Source of the DNA: JALYGY01 sp963800975
GTDB taxonomy: Bacteria > Actinomycetota > Rubrobacteria > Rubrobacterales > Rubrobacteraceae
Length of the DNA: 6,230 nt
Direction: 5' to 3'
Assembly: GCA_963800975.1 (NCBI GenBank)
Contig: CAWDDB010000011.1
Coordinates: forward strand, 1-6,230
Shown here piece after piece: positions 1-5,146 of the stretch. Under the pieces are notes generated by a model. It was not told the origin of the DNA and did no database searches. It was given only the letters and a program-made list of their open reading frames with translations. Each line of letters starts with the position of its first letter. The first letter of the stretch is position 1. The translations under genes were made by a program, and so were the position numbers.

Positions 1-45
1 GAGCCGGGCCACGGCGTACGTATCCTGGTCAGCATCCCCAGATAA
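1..45 (+). CDS. 3' end of an upstream gene (possible sensor histidine kinase C-terminus), partial
   Basis: Reading from base 1 in frame gives EPGHGVRILVSIPR followed by TAA at 43-45. This resembles the closing strand of GHKL/HATPase domains of two-component sensor kinases, which often end in a pattern like 'GxGTxxxxxxP'. The other two plus frames give less protein-like sequence here. Only 14 residues are visible, so the family is a guess. That a gene ends here is more likely than its identity. It has the same direction as the following operon and lies about 146 bp upstream of it. Confidence 0.4.
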   Translation, partial: EPGHGVRILVSIPR

Positions 46-180
46 AGTCCATGGGCCGGATCAGCCGGTTCCCCTCGCCGACGGCAGTGGCACGGGCAGA
101 GTACCGCCGGAGGCCGCGTGATGTCACGGCGCACGGCGCCTTCCCGTCCCCCTTTCGACGGTTCGTTGGATGTCGACCCC

Positions 181-186
181 GGAGGT
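181..186 (+). promoter_or_regulatory. Ribosome binding site of the frameshifted membrane-protein gene
   Basis: GGAGGT lies 5 nt upstream of the ATG at 192. It favours this start over the in-frame alternative of the second reading frame at 170, which has no comparable SD. I see no convincing -35/-10 pair between 46 and 180, so the operon promoter is not located. Confidence 0.65.
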
Positions 187-191
187 AGGCT

Positions 192-637
192 ATGCGCACG
201 ACGGCGGCGTACGGAACGGCGGTGGCGGTCCTGGCGACGGCGGTCAACCTGCTGCACGGGATCTCCCACGTCGGGCAGGAAGTTCTGTCTCTTCAGGCGT
301 GGCAATGGGCGTACGTGATCTGCGTCATCTTCCTCGCCCCCCTGGTCGCAGCGCTCCTGCTATGGTCGCCTTTTCGGCTGTGCGGGGCCTGGCTCCTCTT
401 CGGCTCGATGGGGGGTCTCTGGTCTTCGATCTCGCCTACCACTTCCTCATCGAGGGCCCCGATAACGTCTTTACCCAGGAGCCGGGCGCGTGGCTTGCGG
501 CGTTTCGGGTCTCGTCCGTCCTGCTTGTCGCCACGAGCGGGCTCGGGGCGCTGGTCGGCGGATGGGTGTTGCTAAGGTTCTCGCGCCCGAGGACACTGTC
601 TGAGGCCCCCGTGCCCGCAGGTAGGGGACGGAGATGA
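192..637 (+). CDS. Four-helix membrane protein of unknown function, split by a -1 frameshift
   Basis: The protein starts at ATG 192 and reads well to about residue 75, with hydrophobic segments at roughly 7-24 and 38-57 and a third beginning near 61. In this frame the sequence then becomes Ser/Arg-rich and non-membrane-like, ending at 575. In the -1 frame, continuing from the G run at 410-415, the missing half appears: SLVFDLAYHF completes helix 3, and a fourth helix lies at about 102-125. The restored product is 148 residues and ends at TGA 635-637, which overlaps the next ATG, as expected for an operon. Histidines at 22 and 26 lie near the end of helix 1, and another lies in helix 3 (near residue 83-84). 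I recognise no named family. The break may be a sequencing or assembly error (six G instead of seven), a real inactivating indel, or programmed frameshifting. Confidence 0.7.
410..455 (+). other. Frameshift site: slippery heptamer plus downstream stem
   Basis: Bases 410-416 read G GGG GGT in the zero frame, which fits the X_XXY_YYZ form of a -1 slippery heptamer in the right phase. Seven nt later, 424-430 (CTTCGAT) can pair with 449-455 (ATCGAGG), giving 7 bp including one G-U around an 18-nt loop. The geometry resembles programmed -1 frameshift signals. A simple G-run indel explains the same data. Confidence 0.4.
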
Positions 638-834
638 ACGAGATGAACCCGTACGCCTGGCGCCAGCGTCGAGAGGACCTGATGAGGGAGATAGAACGCG
701 ACAGATCGGGCAGAGCTCTGGGGGCGGAACGCAAGACGCACACGTTCTCGCCAGCGTGGGAACTGCGGAGGATGGCCGGCCTTCTGCTGAAGCTCATCAG
801 GAGGTTGGTGTCGAGAAATGGAGCCCACCCATGA
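634..834 (+). CDS. Small basic protein of unknown function (66 aa)
   Basis: The ATG at 634 overlaps the TGA of the membrane-protein frame (ATGA), and AGGGGA at 623-628 gives an SD at 5 nt spacing. A second ATG at 643 (protein beginning MNPYAWRQRR) has GGAG at 630-633 with 9 nt spacing and could be the true start. The N-terminal half (about 8-37) is highly charged and probably helical, rich in Arg and Glu. The C-terminal stretch WELRRMAGLLLKLIRRLV is a cationic amphipathic or weakly hydrophobic helix that could lie along the membrane or bind a neighbouring membrane protein. There is no signal peptide and no catalytic motif. The stop TGA at 832-834 overlaps the next ATG at 831. Overlaps at both ends argue for a real gene. 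Function is unknown; an accessory role with the flanking membrane proteins is inference. Confidence 0.72.
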   Translation: MNEMNPYAWRQRREDLMREIERDRSGRALGAERKTHTFSPAWELRRMAGLLLKLIRRLVSRNGAHP

Positions 835-1202
835 CCCGCTTACCGCGGCCGACCACCGGCGCCGCGCTCGTGGTTATTGGTATCCTGCATACTAGCATTG
901 GGCTCCTAGAGTATCGTGCGGTGCTGCGTGAGATGGTGCGTGACGGGATGATCGACACCGTAGAGGGCGATGCCGAGCGTGAGGCAGCGTTCTGGTTTCT
1001 CACCTGCGGGGTCTCGCTCGTCTCCATGGGCTGGTCTTTCCGGTGGGCGCGTCAGCAGACGGGGACGCTGCCTTCCTTCGTGGGACCGGCGCTCCTCGGC
1101 ATCGCGACGGCGGGGGTCACCTTGATGCCGCGCTCCGGGTTCTGGGCCGTCTTCGTTGCGGCCATCCTGGCCTACGGCGAGAGAGATCAACAGGGAGGTT
1201 GA
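831..1202 (+). CDS. DUF6463-like small integral membrane protein (123 aa)
   Basis: Four hydrophobic segments lie at about residues 8-26, 49-66, 78-100 and 103-118. The pattern of helix 1 carrying GILHTSIGL, a short amphipathic stretch, then FWFLTCGVSL, a WAR turn and a closing LMPRSGFW motif matches my memory of the DUF6463 family of small membrane proteins, whose function is unknown. His20 in helix 1 is a feature I associate with that family. The start at 831 is chosen because its ATG overlaps the preceding TGA, GGAG at 820-823 gives 7 nt spacing, and the protein begins right at the first helix. An in-frame ATG at 756 would run deep into the previous gene and add a hydrophilic leader. The stop lies 3 nt before the next start. 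Confidence 0.8.
   Translation: MTRLPRPTTGAALVVIGILHTSIGLLEYRAVLREMVRDGMIDTVEGDAEREAAFWFLTCGVSLVSMGWSFRWARQQTGTLPSFVGPALLGIATAGVTLMPRSGFWAVFVAAILAYGERDQQGG
1192..1199 (+). promoter_or_regulatory. Strong ribosome binding site for the flavin-binding protein gene
   Basis: AGGGAGGT lies 6 nt upstream of ATG 1206 and overlaps the last codons of the preceding gene. It supports the 1206 start. Confidence 0.7.
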
Positions 1203-1205
1203 GAA

Positions 1206-1829
1206 ATGGGCCGAGTCTACGACAGCATAACCGGCGAGCTGGAACTCTGGCTTGGGGCACAGCCGATGTTCTTCGTGGCGACCGCCACGTCAGATCCCGA
1301 CACGCGCGTCAACCTCTCTCCCCGGGGCCTCGACACCTTCCGCGTGCTCGGGCCTGACCGTGTGGCGTGGTTGGATCTCACCGGCAGCGGGGTGGAGACC
1401 ATTGCCCACCTCAGGGCTGACGGCCGTGTAACCCTCATGTTCTGCGCCTTCGACGACCCGCCGCAGATAATACGTCTCCACGGATACGGTCGCGTGCACG
1501 AACCAGGTGACGAAGAGTTCGGGGAGCTGCGCCCGAGGTTCCCAGATCTGCCCGACGGGCGGGCGATAATCGACGTCGCGGTCGAGAGGGTCGCGAGCTC
1601 CTGCGGGTATGGGGTCCCGCGTATGGAGCTTCTGGGACCCCGCGATCGATTGCTAGACTCGGCCCGGCGCAAGGGCCCGGAGAAGCTGGCCGAGTACAGA
1701 GCCCGTAGGAACGCGCAAAGCATCGACGGCCTCCCCGGCCTCGTGCCGGACCGGGCCCCAGTAGGGAACCCTCGTTCGGCGGGAAGATCGCCCGCGCCCG
1801 ATACCTCCGCAATCCGGAGCCGGCCGTGA
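1206..1829 (+). CDS. Pyridoxamine 5'-phosphate oxidase-fold flavin-binding protein (207 aa)
   Basis: The sequence follows the family of predicted flavin-nucleotide-binding proteins related to PNP oxidase (COG3576-like): a 'MFFVATATSDPDTRVNLSPRG' type first strand pair (near 19-40), VAWLDLTGSG, TLMFCAFDDPPQIIRLHGYGRV, then SSCGYGVP, and the closing NAQSIDGLPGL at 169-179. Such proteins form dimeric split beta-barrels that bind FMN or a related flavin in the cytosol. This subfamily's substrate is not known, and there is no reason to call it the vitamin B6 enzyme. Relatives that I recall end at about the SIDGLP motif. Here 28 further Pro/Arg/Ser-rich residues (180-207) run to TGA 1827-1829. This tail spans a hairpin covering the SD of the next gene, whose GTG start overlaps the stop (GTGA). 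It follows the DUF6463-like gene by 3 nt, in the same operon. Confidence 0.85.
   Translation: MGRVYDSITGELELWLGAQPMFFVATATSDPDTRVNLSPRGLDTFRVLGPDRVAWLDLTGSGVETIAHLRADGRVTLMFCAFDDPPQIIRLHGYGRVHEPGDEEFGELRPRFPDLPDGRAIIDVAVERVASSCGYGVPRMELLGPRDRLLDSARRKGPEKLAEYRARRNAQSIDGLPGLVPDRAPVGNPRSAGRSPAPDTSAIRSRP
1805..1819 (+). promoter_or_regulatory. Hairpin that could sequester the SD of the epimerase gene
   Basis: CTCCG (1805-1809) and CGGAG (1815-1819) form a 5-bp perfect stem with a 5-nt loop. The 3' arm contains GGAG (1816-1819), the only SD for the GTG at 1826 (6 nt spacing). A ribosome finishing the upstream gene would open the stem, so the arrangement is consistent with translational coupling. 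The stem is short and its role is inferred. Confidence 0.4.
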
Positions 1830-2770
1830 ACGTCTTGCTGGCCGGGGCATCGGGGGCCATCGGAGTCCCCCTTACCCGACATCTGATCTCCGCCGGCCAC
1901 AAGGTCGTCGGGTTGAGCCGTACGCCGAACAACCACGACGCTCTGCGCGCGCTCGGCGCCGAGATGATGGTCGTAGACGCTTTGGACCGCGACGCCTTGC
2001 TCCGCGCAGTCGACGGCCTCGGGGCCGACGCCGTCATCCATCAGCTCACGGCGCTCAGGAAGGCGCCGCCACGCGTGCGCGACGACGACCCGACCAGCAC
2101 GCTTCGCGTTCGCGGAACCTCCAACCTGCTCGATGCAGCCGAGCTAGTGGGAGCCCGCCGCTTCCTCGTGCAGTCTTTGATCTTCGGCTACGGATACGGC
2201 GACCACGGGACGCGAAAGCTCACCGAAAGTGATCCTTTCGGCCGTGCACAGGGTGGCTACGCCGACCCGGTCGTTGCCGCTCTGGAGTCGGCCGAGCATC
2301 AGGCCTTCGCTGCCAAAGAAGTCGGGAGCATTGCCCTTCGCTACGGGATCTTCTACGGGCCAAACACGTTCAGCGCCCTCTTCGTCGGCATGATGCGCAA
2401 ACGCCTCCTTCCCATACCGCGTGGTGGTGGGGGAGAGACTTGCTGGGTCCACGTCGAAGACGCCGCGGCGGCCACCGTCGCCGCCCTGGAGCGCGGAACA
2501 CCGGGACGGGCCTACAACGTCGTCGACGAGAAGCCGGTGAGCTGGAGGGACTTCGCGTGGGCCCTGGCCGACGCCTTCGAAACTCCCGGGCCGTGGGAGG
2601 TGCCTTACCCGGTGCTCCGCCTCGCCGCGCCCTATCTCGCCGTCATGATGGCGAGCACGCTCCGAGTCTCGAACGACCGCGCCCGGAGGGAGCTGGAGTG
2701 GACGCCGTCCATGCCAACCTATCGTGAGGGCATACGGCGCATGAAGAACCTCCCGCGTCAGGCAGCTTGA
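1826..2770 (+). CDS. NAD(P)-dependent epimerase/dehydratase-family protein, extended SDR-like (314 aa)
   Basis: The N-terminus MNVLLAGASGAIG carries the Rossmann GxxGxxG motif at residues 7-13. AVIHQLTAL (about 70-77), RFLVQS at 112-117, LRYGIFYGP at 171-179, the WVHVEDAAAATV helix from 207 and YNVVDEKPVSW further on are hallmarks of extended or atypical SDRs that use a sugar nucleotide or other carbonyl substrate. No clear YxxxK catalytic pair is present. The aligned region after GGYADPVVAALESAEH lacks the Lys, so reductase or epimerase chemistry by the usual mechanism is doubtful and it may be an atypical SDR. About 314 residues is a normal length. The GTG start overlaps the preceding TGA and has GGAG at 1816-1819. 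It is the last gene of the five-gene unit. The substrate is unknown. Confidence 0.87.
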   Translation: MNVLLAGASGAIGVPLTRHLISAGHKVVGLSRTPNNHDALRALGAEMMVVDALDRDALLRAVDGLGADAVIHQLTALRKAPPRVRDDDPTSTLRVRGTSNLLDAAELVGARRFLVQSLIFGYGYGDHGTRKLTESDPFGRAQGGYADPVVAALESAEHQAFAAKEVGSIALRYGIFYGPNTFSALFVGMMRKRLLPIPRGGGGETCWVHVEDAAAATVAALERGTPGRAYNVVDEKPVSWRDFAWALADAFETPGPWEVPYPVLRLAAPYLAVMMASTLRVSNDRARRELEWTPSMPTYREGIRRMKNLPRQAA

Positions 2771-2797
2771 AGTCATCGGTATCTCCGCGGCTACGTC

Positions 2798-2821
2798 GCT
2801 TCTCGGTACCTGATGAGAAGC
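2798..2821 (+). terminator. 7-bp perfect stem-loop after the five-gene operon (terminator or operator)
   Basis: GCTTCTC (2798-2804) and GAGAAGC (2815-2821) pair perfectly around a 10-nt loop. The dyad lies 27 nt after the epimerase stop and ends 44 nt before the monooxygenase ATG. No T tract follows, so a classical intrinsic terminator is not certain. A repressor operator for the downstream gene is an equal alternative. Confidence 0.4.
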
Positions 2822-2865
2822 AGGCCGTTATGCAGGGCTACCTTGCGGGGTAGGATGTAGCAGGG

Positions 2866-4041
2866 ATGAGAGCGATGATCGTAGGTGCCGGCATAGGCGG
2901 CCTCACGGCGGCCATAGCGTTGCGTAGGGCTGGCATAGATGCGACCGTCTTCGAGCGCGCCGAAGAGATCAAAGAGGTCGGCGCGGGTATACTGCTGGCC
3001 GCCAACGCCGTCGCGGCACTGGGTGAGATCGGCCTGTCCGACGACGTGGGCCGGCTCGGTACGCCCGCCTCCGCCGGACGGGTCTTCACCTGTCGCGGAA
3101 AAACGCTAACCGAGGTACCCGTGGAGCAGTTGGAGAGGATGGTCGGAGTCTCGAGTGCCGCCGTGCACAGGGCCGACCTCCAGGAGCTCTTGCTGCGCAA
3201 GCTGGGCAGGCAGAACGTCCGGTTGGGCGCGGAGTGCTCGGGTTTCGAGCAGGACGACAAAGGGGTCGATGTCGTCTTCGCCGATGGCTCGCGGGAGCGC
3301 GGGGACCTCCTGATCGGAGCGGACGGCCTCCACTCCACGGTCCGGGCCGGGTTGTTCGGTCCCGAAAAGCCGCGCTACGCTGGTTATACGGCCTGGCGGG
3401 CGGTGGTACGGCCCGGTCGCGGCTTGCTTTCGTGGGGCATGGCCTTCGAGTCGTGGGGCAGGGGCGCCAGGTTCGGATGCGCCCATATCGGAGATGGCAG
3501 GGTGTACTGGTTCGCCACTAGAAACGCCCCGGAAGGCGAAAGGGACGGTCCCCCTGGTAGTCCCTCCGGACCGAAGGCGCTCCTTACAGAGCTTTTCGGC
3601 GGCTGGCACCACCCGATACCCGCGCTCGTCGCCGAGACCGAGGAGGAAGCCATAAGGCGCGACGACCTCTACGACCGCGAACCCCTGGCCGGAAGCTGGG
3701 GGACGGGCCGCGTCACGCTGCTGGGCGACGCCGCCCATCCCTCGACCCCGAACCTTGGCCAGGGCGCCTGCCAGGCTATCGAGGACGCCCGGGCGCTCTC
3801 CCGGTGCCTGGAGGAGGTCGAGGACACGAGCGCGCCCGGTGGCGTGGCGTCTGCACTGCGCCGCTACGAGGACCTGCGCCGGGAGCGGACGGCCTGGATC
3901 GTCCGTCGCTCCCGCGCCATAGGTCGTGTCGGCCAGATAGAGAACCCGCTGCTGTGCAGGCTACGCAACGCGGCGTTGAAGGCGACGCCGGACCAGCTCC
4001 AGCTCCGCCAGTTCGAATCGGTGGTGCGCCCCGAGAGATAG
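2866..4041 (+). CDS. FAD-dependent monooxygenase, class A flavoprotein hydroxylase family (391 aa)
   Basis: The protein has all three signatures of PF01494-type aromatic or heterocycle hydroxylases: the dinucleotide-binding GAGIGG at 7-12 with Glu30 ending the second strand (VFER); the GADG motif at 151-154 that contacts both FAD and NAD(P)H; and LLGDAAHPSTPNLGQG with GDAAH at 287-291, binding the FAD ribityl and phosphate. Arg102 in AVHRADLQELL is the conserved residue near the FAD phosphates. The length is normal for single-component enzymes of the salicylate, 3-hydroxybenzoate or urate hydroxylase and zeaxanthin-epoxidase-like group. The substrate cannot be told from sequence alone. It is predicted soluble. 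The start at 2866 matches the usual MRA-IVGAGIGGL beginning, but AGGG at 2862-2865 is ideally spaced for the ATG at 2875 instead. It is transcribed alone or with readthrough from the operon, and converges on the next gene. Confidence 0.9.
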   Translation: MRAMIVGAGIGGLTAAIALRRAGIDATVFERAEEIKEVGAGILLAANAVAALGEIGLSDDVGRLGTPASAGRVFTCRGKTLTEVPVEQLERMVGVSSAAVHRADLQELLLRKLGRQNVRLGAECSGFEQDDKGVDVVFADGSRERGDLLIGADGLHSTVRAGLFGPEKPRYAGYTAWRAVVRPGRGLLSWGMAFESWGRGARFGCAHIGDGRVYWFATRNAPEGERDGPPGSPSGPKALLTELFGGWHHPIPALVAETEEEAIRRDDLYDREPLAGSWGTGRVTLLGDAAHPSTPNLGQGACQAIEDARALSRCLEEVEDTSAPGGVASALRRYEDLRRERTAWIVRRSRAIGRVGQIENPLLCRLRNAALKATPDQLQLRQFESVVRPER

Positions 4042-4118
4042 TATGGAGGGGCATGCTTCTTCCCTTGTCCGGTCATCCTTACGATGGCGACGACCCGCCC
4101 GGGTTCCTGCGTCGGGGC

Positions 4119-4889
4119 TCAGGTCGTTCTGAGTTGCAGCGATCCGAGCCGCACGCCGGCGCGAATATCCAAGGCGGGGCTGTGCTCGTGCAGGGCAGGG
4201 GCGGTGAGGAAGGCGCCCTCCTTCTTGGTGTAACCATCCCCCACGTCCACGCTCCCCAGCGTGGTCTCCGCGACCACCCTCGCCGCTGTGGAAGCCGGCA
4301 CAGTCACCTTCACCGCCGAGACCCCCGTCTCTATGCTCGCCTGAGCATCGTGTAAGAGGGTTCCGCCGAAGTCGAGTTCATAGCCGGCTGCCCCGCCGGA
4401 GAGGCGCAGCTCGGAGAAATTGGCGTTGGCCAGGTTCTCCAGCTCTATCGCGGCGGCGCCGGTGGAGAAGTCCAGCAGCTCCATCCTTGCGGGGTTGGGT
4501 CGCGCGAAATCCAGCTCGAACTTGCCGGCACCCTGCCTGACCACGAGCCGGCTCAGGGGTACGCCCCCGAGCTCGAGGTCGAAGTCGCTGGCGCCGGTCT
4601 CGATCGTCAGGGCGAACGGTCTCGCTTTGCCGAACTCGAGCTCGTAGCGGGGCGCACCCCCGAAGACGGCCGGGATCTGTCCGAAGGAGGGCTGCTCCTC
4701 GGTGATCGTGGCCCCCGCCTCTTCCTCGACGATCCTGAGCTGTCTTCTGTCGGTGGGGTCGTGATAGGTCCCGGCGATCCATTCGTCGCCTTCGCCCGGA
4801 CCCGCCGTGACCTGGCAGGCTCCGAGGGCTATCCGCAGGTGTAGATCGTCCCCCGCGGGGTAGGCAACGCGTATCGGCGTATCCGACAT
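4119..4889 (-). CDS. Toast-rack/LiaF-like beta-solenoid protein, predicted cytosolic (256 aa)
   Basis: The protein has a repeating rung of about 21-24 residues, each opening with Gly-Ala/Val and then an alternating hydrophobic strand such as FDLELGG, KFELDF, AIELENL, YELDFGG or VKVTVP. Rungs begin at residues 99, 120, 144, 166, 189 and 212, and a similar LGACQVTAG turn lies at 22-30. This is the style of the 'toast_rack', DUF2154 and DUF4097 domains of LiaF-type envelope-stress proteins, which are right-handed beta-solenoids. Unlike LiaF, it has no transmembrane helix and no signal peptide, so it is probably cytosolic. The N-terminal 95 residues are more mixed. The start is at 4889 (MSDTPIRVAY), where AAGGAGGA (4895-4902) gives 5 nt spacing; a longer in-frame reading to 4949 has no such SD. 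It is convergent with the monooxygenase gene and divergent from the DUF1028 gene. Function is unknown; it may be a scaffold or sensor partner. Confidence 0.8.
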   Translation of the reverse strand: MSDTPIRVAYPAGDDLHLRIALGACQVTAGPGEGDEWIAGTYHDPTDRRQLRIVEEEAGATITEEQPSFGQIPAVFGGAPRYELEFGKARPFALTIETGASDFDLELGGVPLSRLVVRQGAGKFELDFARPNPARMELLDFSTGAAAIELENLANANFSELRLSGGAAGYELDFGGTLLHDAQASIETGVSAVKVTVPASTAARVVAETTLGSVDVGDGYTKKEGAFLTAPALHEHSPALDIRAGVRLGSLQLRTT

Positions 4890-4894
4890 GCGAG

Positions 4895-4902
4895 TCCTCC
4901 TT
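4895..4902 (-). promoter_or_regulatory. Strong ribosome binding site of the toast-rack-like gene
   Basis: On the minus strand AAGGAGGA lies 5 nt before the ATG at 4889-4887. It is close to a perfect SD, and it fixes the start 60 nt inside the longest open frame. Confidence 0.75.
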
Positions 4903-4956
4903 TCCGTGCCTCGCGAACGCGGCGGAAGCCCCCCAGCCGCGTCCGGCATCTACCCA

Positions 4957-4987
4957 AGGTTAACACCTGAACCCGCGCGAGCGGCAA
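4957..4987 (-). promoter_or_regulatory. Possible promoter of the toast-rack-like gene, with an AGGT-n4-ACCT dyad
   Basis: On the minus strand TTGCCG (4987-4982) and TAACCT (4962-4957) are separated by 19 bp and fit a loose TTGnnn / TAnnnT actinobacterial pattern. The -10 lies inside the interrupted dyad AGGT-TAAC-ACCT (4957-4968), which could be an operator. The spacing is long and the match is weak. Confidence 0.25.
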
Positions 4988-5084
4988 CGAAAGAATGCCC
5001 AGGTGCTGCGGATCATCTCGAAGAGAGGCCAGCCGGCCCCCCTAACAATGAGCGGTGCGCGATCGGTCGAGGGCTCTCCCCGGC

Positions 5085-5113
5085 CTGTCTCCGGTTCGAT
5101 GCCGGGTTAAGAT
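5085..5113 (+). promoter_or_regulatory. Possible promoter of the DUF1028 gene
   Basis: TAAGAT at 5108-5113 fits a TAnnnT -10 box, placing a transcript start near 5120 and a leader of about 27 nt before ATG 5147. The -35 region (CTGTCT at 5085-5090) is poor. The AGGAGG at 5129-5134 and the GGGGAG nearer the start are both purine-rich SD candidates. Confidence 0.3.
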
Positions 5114-5146
5114 GGGCGAATAACTAGCAGGAGGGCGGGGAGCGGT

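Noticed and set aside
53..73. Hairpin GGG-CCGG / CCGG-TT-CCC just after the first stop codon
   Set aside because: The stem is interrupted by a 2-nt bulge and has no T tract. In a GC-rich sequence this is likely chance, although it could weakly terminate the upstream gene.
29..247. Minus-strand 72-codon frame covering the leader region
   Set aside because: No SD or protein-like pattern was seen. It also overlaps the start of the supported membrane-protein gene.
756..830. Upstream in-frame ATG extending the DUF6463-like protein
   Set aside because: It would overlap the 66-residue gene by about 79 nt and add a hydrophilic leader. The ATGA-coupled start at 831 with GGAG is better.
1217..2041. 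Long antisense open frame (274 codons) opposite the flavin-binding and epimerase genes
   Set aside because: It is low-complexity Arg/Ser/Pro-rich, lies wholly opposite two well-supported genes, and is typical of high-GC antisense frames.
3106..3738. Antisense open frame opposite the FAD monooxygenase
   Set aside because: It shows no recognisable motif, and the plus strand encodes an intact conserved flavoprotein here.
4088..4114. CGACG/CGTCG arms between the converging monooxygenase and toast-rack genes
   Set aside because: A 5-bp stem with a 17-nt interior and no T tract on either strand is too weak to call a bidirectional terminator.
3804..4355. Plus-strand frame of 183 codons across the monooxygenase end and the toast-rack gene
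   Set aside because: It overlaps two stronger genes, is Arg/Pro-rich, has no SD and shows no family resemblance.
5016..5038. Tandem small hairpins (TCTC-GAA-GAGA, then GGCC-AGCC-GGCC) in the divergent region
   Set aside because: The stems are only 4 bp, expected by chance at this GC content, and have no link to either promoter candidate.
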